Shown here in pieces: positions 20,947-28,287 of a stretch of 28,287 bases of DNA. A model generated the notes under the pieces. It saw nothing but the letters and a program-made list of their open reading frames with translations. It was not told the origin of the DNA and searched no databases. Origin of the DNA: CAYRQF01 sp964615845 (lineage in GTDB: Bacteria; Patescibacteriota; Minisyncoccia; Phycocordibacterales; CSBR16-119); contig CAZTRC010000008.1 of the NCBI GenBank assembly GCA_964615845.1, positions 1 through 28,287 on the forward strand. The letters are read 5' to 3'. The position numbers and the translations under genes are program-made. Positions within the stretch are counted from its first letter, which is position 1. Each line of letters opens with the position of its first letter.

Positions 20947-21105
20947 CTATTGGACCGTTGGATCGATGGGCGTATATCGTTCCAGAGGTCCGGCGCATTT
21001 TTCACACACCCCTAATGTATCAGGATCGTCTCCTTGTATATGCATGCAGGAGGTGCATTGCCAGGTCGTCACAGTGGTTGCGTTCTGGGTGTCAGATTCA
21101 GGCAT
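20947..21105 (-). CDS. Zinc-ribbon mini-protein
   Basis: A 52-residue protein with two CXXC knuckles: WQCTSC (Cys17, 20) and VCEKC (Cys34, 37), 13 residues apart. They form a zinc ribbon or rubredoxin-like site similar to the C-terminal knuckle of rubrerythrins. The rest is short and polar, so it probably acts as an adaptor or a small metal protein. It has its own promoter (TTGATA-N17-TAAGAT, 21150-21122) and terminator, making it a single-gene unit. Function unknown. Confidence 0.7.
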   Translation of the reverse strand: MPESDTQNATTVTTWQCTSCMHIQGDDPDTLGVCEKCAGPLERYTPIDPTVQ

Positions 21106-21121
21106 GGCGTCATTTTTCTGT

Positions 21122-21150
21122 ATCTTAAGTTAAAAATTTGATTTTATCAA
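21122..21150 (-). promoter_or_regulatory. Promoter of the zinc-ribbon gene
   Basis: On the minus strand TTGATA (21150-21145), 17-base spacer, TAAGAT (21127-21122), then 16 bases (acagaaaaatgacgcc) to the ATG. Confidence 0.6.
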
Positions 21151-21189
21151 TCTTTTTCCAATTCCTCTCTTGTGCTACGATATAAACCT

Positions 21190-22926
21190 ATGGAAACAAG
21201 CGATTTAGCAAAAAAAAGACATACATTGGCGCACTTGCTTGCGGCTGCGGTTTTGGAGCATTATCCAGATACTAAACTGACGCTCGGACCCGCTATCGAT
21301 ACCGGTTTTTACTATGATATGGAATTCTCGAAGCCTTTGACTGACGCTGACCTTGCCCCAATCGAGAAAACCATGAAGAAAGAGCTTGCCAAGTGGACTG
21401 AGTTCACGCATAGGGAAGTGTCTCCTGACGAAGCAAGACAGATTTTCTCAGGAAACCCTTATAAACTCGAACTTATCGAAGAAATTGCTGAGAAAGGAGA
21501 AAAAATCACTCTATATATATGTGCTGGCTTCGAAGATCTCTGTCGTGGAGGGCATACAGAGAATCCTGCAAAGGAGATTGATGCAGAATCTTTCAAGCTC
21601 GACAAAGTTGCTGGCGCTTACTGGCGTGGGGATGAAAAGAACAAGATGTTGACTAGGATCTACGGTTTGGCCTTTGAAAATAAGGCCGAATTGGATGTTC
21701 ATGTACAGCTTATTGCCGCCGCCAAAGATCGTGACCACCGAAAACTCGGAAAAGAGCTTGATTTATTTACCTTTTCTGACCTTGTTGGAGCAGGACTTCC
21801 ACTTTTTACCCCAAAAGGTACAATTTTAAGAGACCTGATTGTCGATAAAATTCAAGGACTACAAAAGAAAATAGGGTATCAGAAGGTAACAATCCCTCAT
21901 ATAACCAAAAAAGAACTTTATGAGACATCTGGCCACTGGGAAAAATTTGGGGACGAACTTTTCAAGGTAAAAGGCGCAGGTGATACAGAATTTGTCATGA
22001 AGCCTATGAATTGCCCACACCACACACAAATTTATGCCGGAAAACCTCGAAGTTATCGCGACTTACCGATCAGGTACATGGAAACAGGGGTAGTTTATCG
22101 TGATGAACAGGCTGGTGAGCTCCTCGGACTTGCACGAGTGCGCGCTATTTCCCAAGATGACGGGCATATTTTCTGCACTCCAGAGCAAATTGAGGGGGAA
22201 ATTATGGGGGTAGTGTCTATTATCAAGCAATTCTACACATCTCTTGGTATGTGGAAGGAGGGCGGGTTCTGGGTGTCTCTTTCTGTCCGTGACCCAAATA
22301 CCCCAGAAAAGTATCTTGGTGATGTAGAAACTTGGGACATTGCCGAAAAAGCCTTAGAAGACATAGCAAAAAAGAATAATCTTCCTTATAAGAGGGTAGA
22401 GGGCGAAGCCGCTTTTTACGGTCCAAAACTCGATTTTATGTTTTTTGACGCTTTAGGACGCGAGCGTCAGTTGGGTACAGCCCAGCTTGATTTCAATATG
22501 CCAAAGCGTTTTGGGCTTGAATATACAGACAAAGACGGCGTTCGTAAGACTCCAGCCATGATCCATCGCGCTGTCGCGGGTTCGTTAGAACGATTCTTGG
22601 CTATTGCCATCGAGCATTTCAACGGTGAATTTCCGACCTGGCTTGCTCCAGTACAGCTTGCGATCGTGCCAGTAAAAGAAGGACACATTGCTTTTGCTTC
22701 AGAAATCAACGCGAAACTCACTGAATCTGGTGTTCGTTCCGAACTTATGACTGCCGGACTTGGCAAAAGCGTTCGTGAGGCCAAGACTCAAAAAGTGCCA
22801 TTCATCATGGTCATCGGCGACAAAGAAATCGAATCCGGCAAATTTAAACTCGAAGGAAGAGAAGAGCTCGCCGATCAGACCCTCGAGGCCATCATTGAAA
22901 AATTTGTTGCAGCCAACAAGATCTAA
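21190..22926 (+). CDS. thrS: Threonyl-tRNA synthetase without the TGS domain
   Basis: A 578-residue class II synthetase that charges tRNA-Thr. It begins directly with the editing domain: HTLAHLLAAAV (residues 12-22) and CRGGHTENP (about 119-127) give the zinc-dependent deacylation site. The catalytic core has the zinc-binding cysteine in MKPMNCPHH, motif 2 RYMETGVVYRDEQ, and motif 3 near HRAVAGSLERFLAI. The C-terminal anticodon-binding domain is complete. Most bacterial ThrS proteins are about 640 residues and start with a TGS domain, which is missing here. TACGAT ends eight bases before the ATG at 21190, so no leader or T-box is expected. Confidence 0.95.
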   Translation: METSDLAKKRHTLAHLLAAAVLEHYPDTKLTLGPAIDTGFYYDMEFSKPLTDADLAPIEKTMKKELAKWTEFTHREVSPDEARQIFSGNPYKLELIEEIAEKGEKITLYICAGFEDLCRGGHTENPAKEIDAESFKLDKVAGAYWRGDEKNKMLTRIYGLAFENKAELDVHVQLIAAAKDRDHRKLGKELDLFTFSDLVGAGLPLFTPKGTILRDLIVDKIQGLQKKIGYQKVTIPHITKKELYETSGHWEKFGDELFKVKGAGDTEFVMKPMNCPHHTQIYAGKPRSYRDLPIRYMETGVVYRDEQAGELLGLARVRAISQDDGHIFCTPEQIEGEIMGVVSIIKQFYTSLGMWKEGGFWVSLSVRDPNTPEKYLGDVETWDIAEKALEDIAKKNNLPYKRVEGEAAFYGPKLDFMFFDALGRERQLGTAQLDFNMPKRFGLEYTDKDGVRKTPAMIHRAVAGSLERFLAIAIEHFNGEFPTWLAPVQLAIVPVKEGHIAFASEINAKLTESGVRSELMTAGLGKSVREAKTQKVPFIMVIGDKEIESGKFKLEGREELADQTLEAIIEKFVAANKI

Positions 22927-22940
22927 CGCACCAAGTAAAT

Positions 22941-23016
22941 AAAGTTTTAAACACATTTGACGCTTAGCTATATCTAAGTTAGTGCTTTCGTTTTATAATA
23001 AACTCATTAAAACTTT
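22941..23016 (+). repeat. Inverted repeat between thrS and the giant gene
   Basis: AAAGTTTTAA (22941-22950) and TTAAAACTTT (23007-23016) are exact complements, and a smaller CTTAG-ctatat-CTAAG hairpin lies inside. The AT-rich structure may end the thrS transcript or precede the giant gene. Its role is uncertain. Confidence 0.45.
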
Positions 23017-23033
23017 ATAAGTGTTTTTATTTT

Positions 23034-26000
23034 ATGAAATTAAAGCGAGCTTTTTTTCTAGTCATTGCGTTGGTCTTTTTAGTGTCTTTTACAAAAGCGG
23101 TTTCGACAGTCGACAATAAAAATCAAACGGCCCAGATTGCCAATTCTGTCAGTGGCCAATCTGTCACCAGTTTGGTCTTGGTCAATCCGACCACCGGCGC
23201 GGATATCACGGAGCTCTCGAACGGAGCTTCCATTAATTTGGATACCCTCGGCGTGAGCCAAGTCAAAGTGAGGGCCGAGACGTCTCCGGCGACAGTCGGT
23301 AGCGTCAAGTTCAATCTTGACCAGATGGCCGCGGTTGTCAAAAACACTTCTCCTTATGTGCTTGGACCAAGCACGCTCGCACCAGGTAACCACACTCTCG
23401 CGGCCACTCCGTACACGCAAGCTCGCGCGGGCGGAACCATGGGTAGCGGGAAGACCGTCAGCTTTACCGTCGAAGGCTCCGGCTCTTCGAACGATCCTCA
23501 CGACACCCCGACCACTCCTACGACTCCACCGACAGATCCAAATACAAATCTTCCAACCAATTCTCCGGCCCCCGAAGGCTCGCCGCGAGGTCTGGATGTC
23601 CTCTCTTTCACATTGGTTGACACTGACAATGACCAAGACATTAGGAAGCTTGTAAATAACGACACAATCGATCTCGCTGTCGTTGGACCAAACATAAACG
23701 TCCGCGCAGATACCACGGCCCTGCCTCTTCCTGGAAGTGTCAGGTTTGATATCAATGGATCCAAGTCTACAGAAAACAAGTGGCCTTTTACGGCTAAAGC
23801 CGGCAGCAATTCCGATGATTACTTGCCTTGGAACTATACTGTTGGCGAAGATTATGTCATGAGCGCGCAGGCTTTTGAAAAACCGCGAGCGGGAGGCGTT
23901 GCTGGAGGATCGCTTGCCATCTCTTTCGATATCGTAAATTCTGGAAGCGCAACGCCGTCCAATTATGATGTTCCGGTAAATGGTGGCGGTTCTGATAATT
24001 CTCCACAGGGCGACGTTGAGGGCGTGAATGCCAATACCGTCACTCTTCTCGCGCCAAGCGGCCCGGGTACGCTCACACCCGGCCAAACTGTCGACATGAA
24101 TTGTAATGCTACTGTCGCGACTGGCTCGACTCTCCACAAAGTTCAGTTTGACTGGATTCAGCCTGGTACAAGTAACGGCGGGACGTTTTATGTTGTGGAA
24201 GGGCTGGGGATGCAATATCCGGAATTCTACAATGTTGTCCAACAAGTAAGTGTCCCGACGACGTTGAGTATAGGTAGCCTAATCCGTTTCCGATGCCTTG
24301 CTTACTATAATGGTGCGCCTACTCTTAATACCGACGCCGAACCGGATGACACATTTACCATCGGCCAGCAGACAGTCGGACAGACGACATCCATCGCGAT
24401 TTCGACACCGACCAACAACGCCAACGTTTTGGCAATGGCAAACTTCAATATTTCTGTAAGTGGTTCGCCTGCTTCCGATCAGATTTCGAAAGTAGATTTC
24501 TATTACCAGGACGACCTGACTCAGCCGGTTTTGCTAGCAAGCGACCTGGCCGGACCGTCATTCTCCATCAGTCACAACTTCCTCGGCAATCGTGGTTACC
24601 TCTGCCCGAAAATATTTGCCAAAGCGACCCTCAATAACCAACTACTTCTAGAATCGGCGCCAGTTGGACTCATCATCACTGACACCGCAGCCACGACTCC
24701 GATGATTACGTGCGAACAATCAAAGACCACGGCGCGTATAACCCAACCGGCCACAAATGCGGTTTTCCCTGCTGGCACACCTATCAACATCAACGTCCAA
24801 AACACGAACGCGGTTGCGCCTCAGAAAGTAGTCTTGGTGCACGCCGGAGGAAATGTCTCTCAAAACATCGCTCAAGGTTTGCCACCTTGGACGCTCACTG
24901 TCGTTGGTACGGATATGAATCCTCCATACAGCTTCACTCATACCATAAACACGCCAGGCTTCTATGGTCCGACGACCAGCACCGATGTCTTCAAGGCCTA
25001 TGCTTACTACGCAAACGGTATGGTGTCCTTGTCGAACACTCCGGTCAAGATCCTGCCGCCTGTTAACTTGCCGACCATCTCTTCGGCTCAAGTCGTAGAT
25101 GCTGACGGAGCAACGCTTGCGACTCTCTCGACTAGTTCTGCTATCCAGGTCAACATCGGCAGCCAGGGAAGCGGTTTCGGTCAAGATATTTCGATCAAGG
25201 CAAATGCTTCGACTAATCCGGCCACCGGCAGCGCCAAATTCTATCTGACCGGACCGTCCGGATTTACCGCGCACACGATTTGCGAAAATAACGCACCGCA
25301 CTCTTTGTTCGGGGATTCTGGAGGCGTCTACAACACTTGGCCAGTACCGATAACTCTCGGCGGTTACTCTCTCACCATCACGCCATACGTTGGCACTAAC
25401 TGTACGGGCAACACCGGTACAGCCTTCAACACGACATTCCTCACCATAAACAATGATGATGTTACGCCGCCAGCTGCGCCGACGGGTGTCACCACGACTT
25501 ACCGTTCAGCAAGTCAGATCAAACTTTCTTGGAACTCTTCAGCAACAGCGACAAGCTACAAAGTTTACAGGAATCCGACAGGTGCAGGTTTCCCGGCCAA
25601 TGTCGGCTCGGCCCTAACCTTCACGGATAACGCCGTAACTGCAGGAGGAATCTATGCATATAGCATTTCTGCAACCGATTCCTTCGGCAATGAATCCGGT
25701 GTCTCGGCTGAGGAAAACCCTCCGGCGCTCTCAATCATTTACGCGATAGGCAACGATGTGCTCCTCACCGATACGGTTTCGGTCAAGACCGCCCCAGACG
25801 GCACCAACCAAACGCCCCAGCAATGGGCCGGTACCGCGGCTTCCATTATTGGCGGACCAGTTTATTTTGGCGGCGCTCAGTACTGGCAGCTTAACTTCGC
25901 CGCCAATCCAGACGGCTGGGTCAATGAAAATGTAATTGAGCTCGACGTTCCAGGCGACACAACCGCTCCGACAGCATCAATCACCGCACCGACAGCTAAC

Positions 26001-28287
26001 CAGGTTCTCGCAGCTGGCACGACAAGCGTCAACTTGTTGGTCACCACCAACGAAGCATCGACATGCCGATGGGCCGTAAGCGATATGGCGTACAGCAGTA
26101 TGCCAAACACATTTACTGGCGCTGGAACCACTAGCCATAGCTATGGACTTACGGGGCTCACGGACGGAACATCATACACACGATATGTCCGTTGTCAGGA
26201 TGTTGCCGGAAACGCATCCGCTTCTAGTCAGTCGGTAACATTCAGCGTGGCGACAGGAACAGCCCCAACTGACCCTGTTGTAAACACTACATGTCCAGCG
26301 ACAATGCCGACGTTTACGCCAGATGTTGGAGGTAGATCAGGAGCAAAACTTGCAGTTGAATTGTGTGCACAGGTTTCAGAAAGCGGAAGTCCAAAAACGA
26401 TAACTCTCAAATGGAGCCCTATTACTGGAAGAACAGTAAACAGCATCAGCGTTTCCCGAAAGACCGAATCTGAAACATCATGGACGAGCGTTGGTACCCC
26501 AGCAGCTTCGGCTACTAGCTGGACAGACAGCAGTGTTTCAGCAGGAACATACTATGAATACAAAGTCACCATGGGAACTTCTCTTGGAACGGTTTATGGT
26601 TACATCGCTTCGGGTATCAAAGTTCCTCAAGAAGCCTACAGAGGAAGACTCGTCCTCGTTATCGATAACACCAAAGCGGCAGGCACAAATGGTAGCGCGC
26701 CGACGAGCGGACCGCTGATGGGTCAAATAACTCAGCTTATTAAAGACTTGAATGGTGACAAATGGATCGTTTCGCCGGTCTATGTCAGTCCGTCAGATAC
26801 GCCTCTCAATGTGCGAACTCAGATAAAGACCCTCTACGACATTGACGCCAACGACGGCAACAGTTCGACGAATACCAAGGCTGTATATATATTTGGACAT
26901 GTTCCGGTCCCAAGTCTCGGAGATATAAATCCTGACGGCCATGGTCCTCGCACTAGCTCAAGTGATGTCATCTACGGAGAAATGACAGCTTCATGGGCTA
27001 CTGGCAGTGTCACTTTACCGAACTCGGGAACCCATCAGATCTCTGGCACTTTCGTCCAGCCACCGACGACGCATCGATTCAATAATCCGTCTCCGAACAA
27101 TTCCGAACTTCAAGTTGGTCGCGTGGACTTCTACAACCTTCCAGGCGTTTCAGGTACGGAAAATACGAAGCTTACGAATTACCTTACAAAAGCCTCCAAT
27201 TTCAAAAAGAAAGTTTATGTTCCGAGTGACTCAATCTACATACGAGAGCGACACGGCTATCCAGCGGTCAGCAGGCCGGTATGGGGTAGCGCCGTATCTG
27301 TTGTTGGAGCTAGCAACGTAACATCCAACAATGACGCCAATGACACATGGCACAACTTAACAGGCCAGAATTTCCTCTTCACGCACGCCCAAGGCTTTGG
27401 TGGCTCGACCTCTAAATTCGCTCAGCCAATGCTCTGTGTTATCTCGCCATGTACAGCAAATGGAAATAATTACAGCAACTTGGCTGACTCGTCATGGGGC
27501 GGAGTCTTCAACACCATGAGCGCAAGTTACATCGCCGAGTGGAATGACACAAACTCTCTTCTCATGGGTGTACTTGCAGACGAAGGAAAAGCGCTGACGA
27601 TGACATACGGAAGTGACAACCACTTGTACTATCACCAGATGGGAATGGGTAAGAATATCGGATACTCAACGATCCTTTCAACAAATAACGATGGAAGCTT
27701 GTACTACCCAAGAGGTATGGACGGTGCCTGGTCAAATACTGGTGTCGGAGATAATCCACACGCGTATATGAACCTTCTCGGTGATCCGACCCTTCGAGCG
27801 CACGCTGTCGGTATGCCGACCGGAATCCTCGCGATGTCAAACAGTGGCGGCAATGCAGCCTTCTCATGGGGTGCATCGACAGATTCTCCTGTTGGATATA
27901 ATCTCTATGAAATACAGACAAACCTCATAAGAAAAGTAAACACAAGCCTCATACAAAGTACCAGCTTCGTTTCTACGGACGCATACTCTGCAATAAAGAA
28001 ATATATGGTTACGGCTGTGAAGGTTCGAGCGGGAAATAGTGGAACCTACTACAACGAATCCTTGGGACTTATCTCAAGCCTTACCGGCGGACAGGATCCG
28101 GATATTATTGCCCCAAGCGCGCCAGCCGGAATTGTCGTCTCGGGTACATCGACTCAGACTCAAATCGTTCTTGATTGGTCTGATTCAACAGGTGACCCTG
28201 TCGGCGAAGCGATCTTCTACAATGTATATAGAAACAGCGGCGGCGCGAGCGCAATCGGCGCGACGCCAATCGCATCAAACCTTACAA
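23034..28287 (+). CDS. Giant secreted multidomain protein, partial (runs off the window)
   Basis: An open frame of 1751 residues so far. A signal peptide (MKLKRAFFLVIALVFLVSFT) is followed by two copies of an extracellular module (about 45-148 and 187-302), marked by polar VDTDNDQDI and FTVE/FDIV segments, and joined by a Pro/Thr linker. A third copy is at about 680-805 (CENNAPHSLFGDSGGVYNTW). Fibronectin type III-like domains lie at about 810-893 and from 1690. An SH3-like stretch (GGAQYWQLNF to PDGWVNENVIEL) is near 904-965. Residues about 1200-1593 resemble gingipain-like C25 peptidases: YIFGHVPVP, ELQVGRVDF, LFTHAQGFGG and MNLLGDPTLRA. It is probably a surface adhesin or protease. Confidence 0.8.
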   Translation, partial: MKLKRAFFLVIALVFLVSFTKAVSTVDNKNQTAQIANSVSGQSVTSLVLVNPTTGADITELSNGASINLDTLGVSQVKVRAETSPATVGSVKFNLDQMAAVVKNTSPYVLGPSTLAPGNHTLAATPYTQARAGGTMGSGKTVSFTVEGSGSSNDPHDTPTTPTTPPTDPNTNLPTNSPAPEGSPRGLDVLSFTLVDTDNDQDIRKLVNNDTIDLAVVGPNINVRADTTALPLPGSVRFDINGSKSTENKWPFTAKAGSNSDDYLPWNYTVGEDYVMSAQAFEKPRAGGVAGGSLAISFDIVNSGSATPSNYDVPVNGGGSDNSPQGDVEGVNANTVTLLAPSGPGTLTPGQTVDMNCNATVATGSTLHKVQFDWIQPGTSNGGTFYVVEGLGMQYPEFYNVVQQVSVPTTLSIGSLIRFRCLAYYNGAPTLNTDAEPDDTFTIGQQTVGQTTSIAISTPTNNANVLAMANFNISVSGSPASDQISKVDFYYQDDLTQPVLLASDLAGPSFSISHNFLGNRGYLCPKIFAKATLNNQLLLESAPVGLIITDTAATTPMITCEQSKTTARITQPATNAVFPAGTPININVQNTNAVAPQKVVLVHAGGNVSQNIAQGLPPWTLTVVGTDMNPPYSFTHTINTPGFYGPTTSTDVFKAYAYYANGMVSLSNTPVKILPPVNLPTISSAQVVDADGATLATLSTSSAIQVNIGSQGSGFGQDISIKANASTNPATGSAKFYLTGPSGFTAHTICENNAPHSLFGDSGGVYNTWPVPITLGGYSLTITPYVGTNCTGNTGTAFNTTFLTINNDDVTPPAAPTGVTTTYRSASQIKLSWNSSATATSYKVYRNPTGAGFPANVGSALTFTDNAVTAGGIYAYSISATDSFGNESGVSAEENPPALSIIYAIGNDVLLTDTVSVKTAPDGTNQTPQQWAGTAASIIGGPVYFGGAQYWQLNFAANPDGWVNENVIELDVPGDTTAPTASITAPTANQVLAAGTTSVNLLVTTNEASTCRWAVSDMAYSSMPNTFTGAGTTSHSYGLTGLTDGTSYTRYVRCQDVAGNASASSQSVTFSVATGTAPTDPVVNTTCPATMPTFTPDVGGRSGAKLAVELCAQVSESGSPKTITLKWSPITGRTVNSISVSRKTESETSWTSVGTPAASATSWTDSSVSAGTYYEYKVTMGTSLGTVYGYIASGIKVPQEAYRGRLVLVIDNTKAAGTNGSAPTSGPLMGQITQLIKDLNGDKWIVSPVYVSPSDTPLNVRTQIKTLYDIDANDGNSSTNTKAVYIFGHVPVPSLGDINPDGHGPRTSSSDVIYGEMTASWATGSVTLPNSGTHQISGTFVQPPTTHRFNNPSPNNSELQVGRVDFYNLPGVSGTENTKLTNYLTKASNFKKKVYVPSDSIYIRERHGYPAVSRPVWGSAVSVVGASNVTSNNDANDTWHNLTGQNFLFTHAQGFGGSTSKFAQPMLCVISPCTANGNNYSNLADSSWGGVFNTMSASYIAEWNDTNSLLMGVLADEGKALTMTYGSDNHLYYHQMGMGKNIGYSTILSTNNDGSLYYPRGMDGAWSNTGVGDNPHAYMNLLGDPTLRAHAVGMPTGILAMSNSGGNAAFSWGASTDSPVGYNLYEIQTNLIRKVNTSLIQSTSFVSTDAYSAIKKYMVTAVKVRAGNSGTYYNESLGLISSLTGGQDPDIIAPSAPAGIVVSGTSTQTQIVLDWSDSTGDPVGEAIFYNVYRNSGGASAIGATPIASNLT

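Noticed and set aside
21106..21189. T-box riboswitch upstream of thrS
   Set aside because: The -10 box lies eight bases before the ATG and the space is occupied by the divergent zinc-ribbon promoter; there is no T-box sequence.
23079..24245. 388-residue minus-strand frame opposite the giant gene
   Set aside because: It is a shadow of the GC-rich plus-strand frame. Its protein is rich in Arg and lacks any recognisable domain, whereas the plus frame has a signal peptide and repeated modules.
1..28287. CRISPR array, insertion sequence, integrase or rRNA gene
   Set aside because: I found no regularly spaced repeats, no transposase or integrase motifs and no rRNA-like segments.

Overview
The window looks like a scaffold piece from a Candidate Phyla Radiation (Patescibacteria, probably Parcubacteria-like) genome. 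This is inferred from the gene set, not from a marker tree: small compact genes, a PIF1-type helicase with a C-terminal helix-turn-helix, a fused VKOR membrane protein, a threonyl-tRNA synthetase without the usual N-terminal TGS domain, a CsoR/MauE/DUF305 copper operon, no recognisable Shine-Dalgarno sites, and one giant multidomain surface protein. There is no rRNA or ribosomal-protein gene to fix the lineage.

Layout. 1-980: short RlmN-like radical SAM enzyme. 1086-2791: small lipoprotein between two similar terminators, then a SAM methyltransferase and a LOG-family gene broken by a G8 frameshift, convergent with exonuclease III (2788-3558, minus). 3596-5800: three single-gene units (an unknown protein and two signal-peptide, beta-rich secreted proteins), each with its own promoter and terminator. 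5813-7184: methyltransferase (minus), an unknown protein and a tiny acidic ORF across an assembly gap. 7221-9235: tRNA-Leu(GAG) with a long inverted repeat at its 3' end, VKOR fusion, HNH protein, tRNA-His(GTG). 9363-13070: DinB-like protein, ABC exporter, copper operon. 13066-14343 (minus): DUF1003 protein and a membrane-anchored lysozyme-like protein, followed by a second assembly gap. 14618-17629: Maf, a membrane protein and the PIF1-like helicase. 17642-20275: a doubtful small ORF, a polytopic membrane protein (minus), then a TMEM175-like / DoxX-like / peroxiredoxin operon. 20268-21105 (minus): a Doc/Fic-like gene overlapping a small partner ORF, and a zinc-ribbon mini-protein. 21190-22926: threonyl-tRNA synthetase. 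23034 to the end: a secreted protein of more than 1751 residues, running off the window.

Two start architectures stand out. Most lead genes of the housekeeping type have a -10 hexamer ending 6 to 8 bases before the ATG, which predicts leaderless mRNAs. Most accessory single-gene units instead have a short leader rich in A and C, such as aaccaaaccaacccccaacc, directly before the ATG. These units usually end in their own strong hairpin terminator.

Both runs of 100 N are flanked by an identical 55-base direct repeat. They are best read as unmerged contig overlaps: the true molecule probably lacks the Ns and one 55-base copy at each place.
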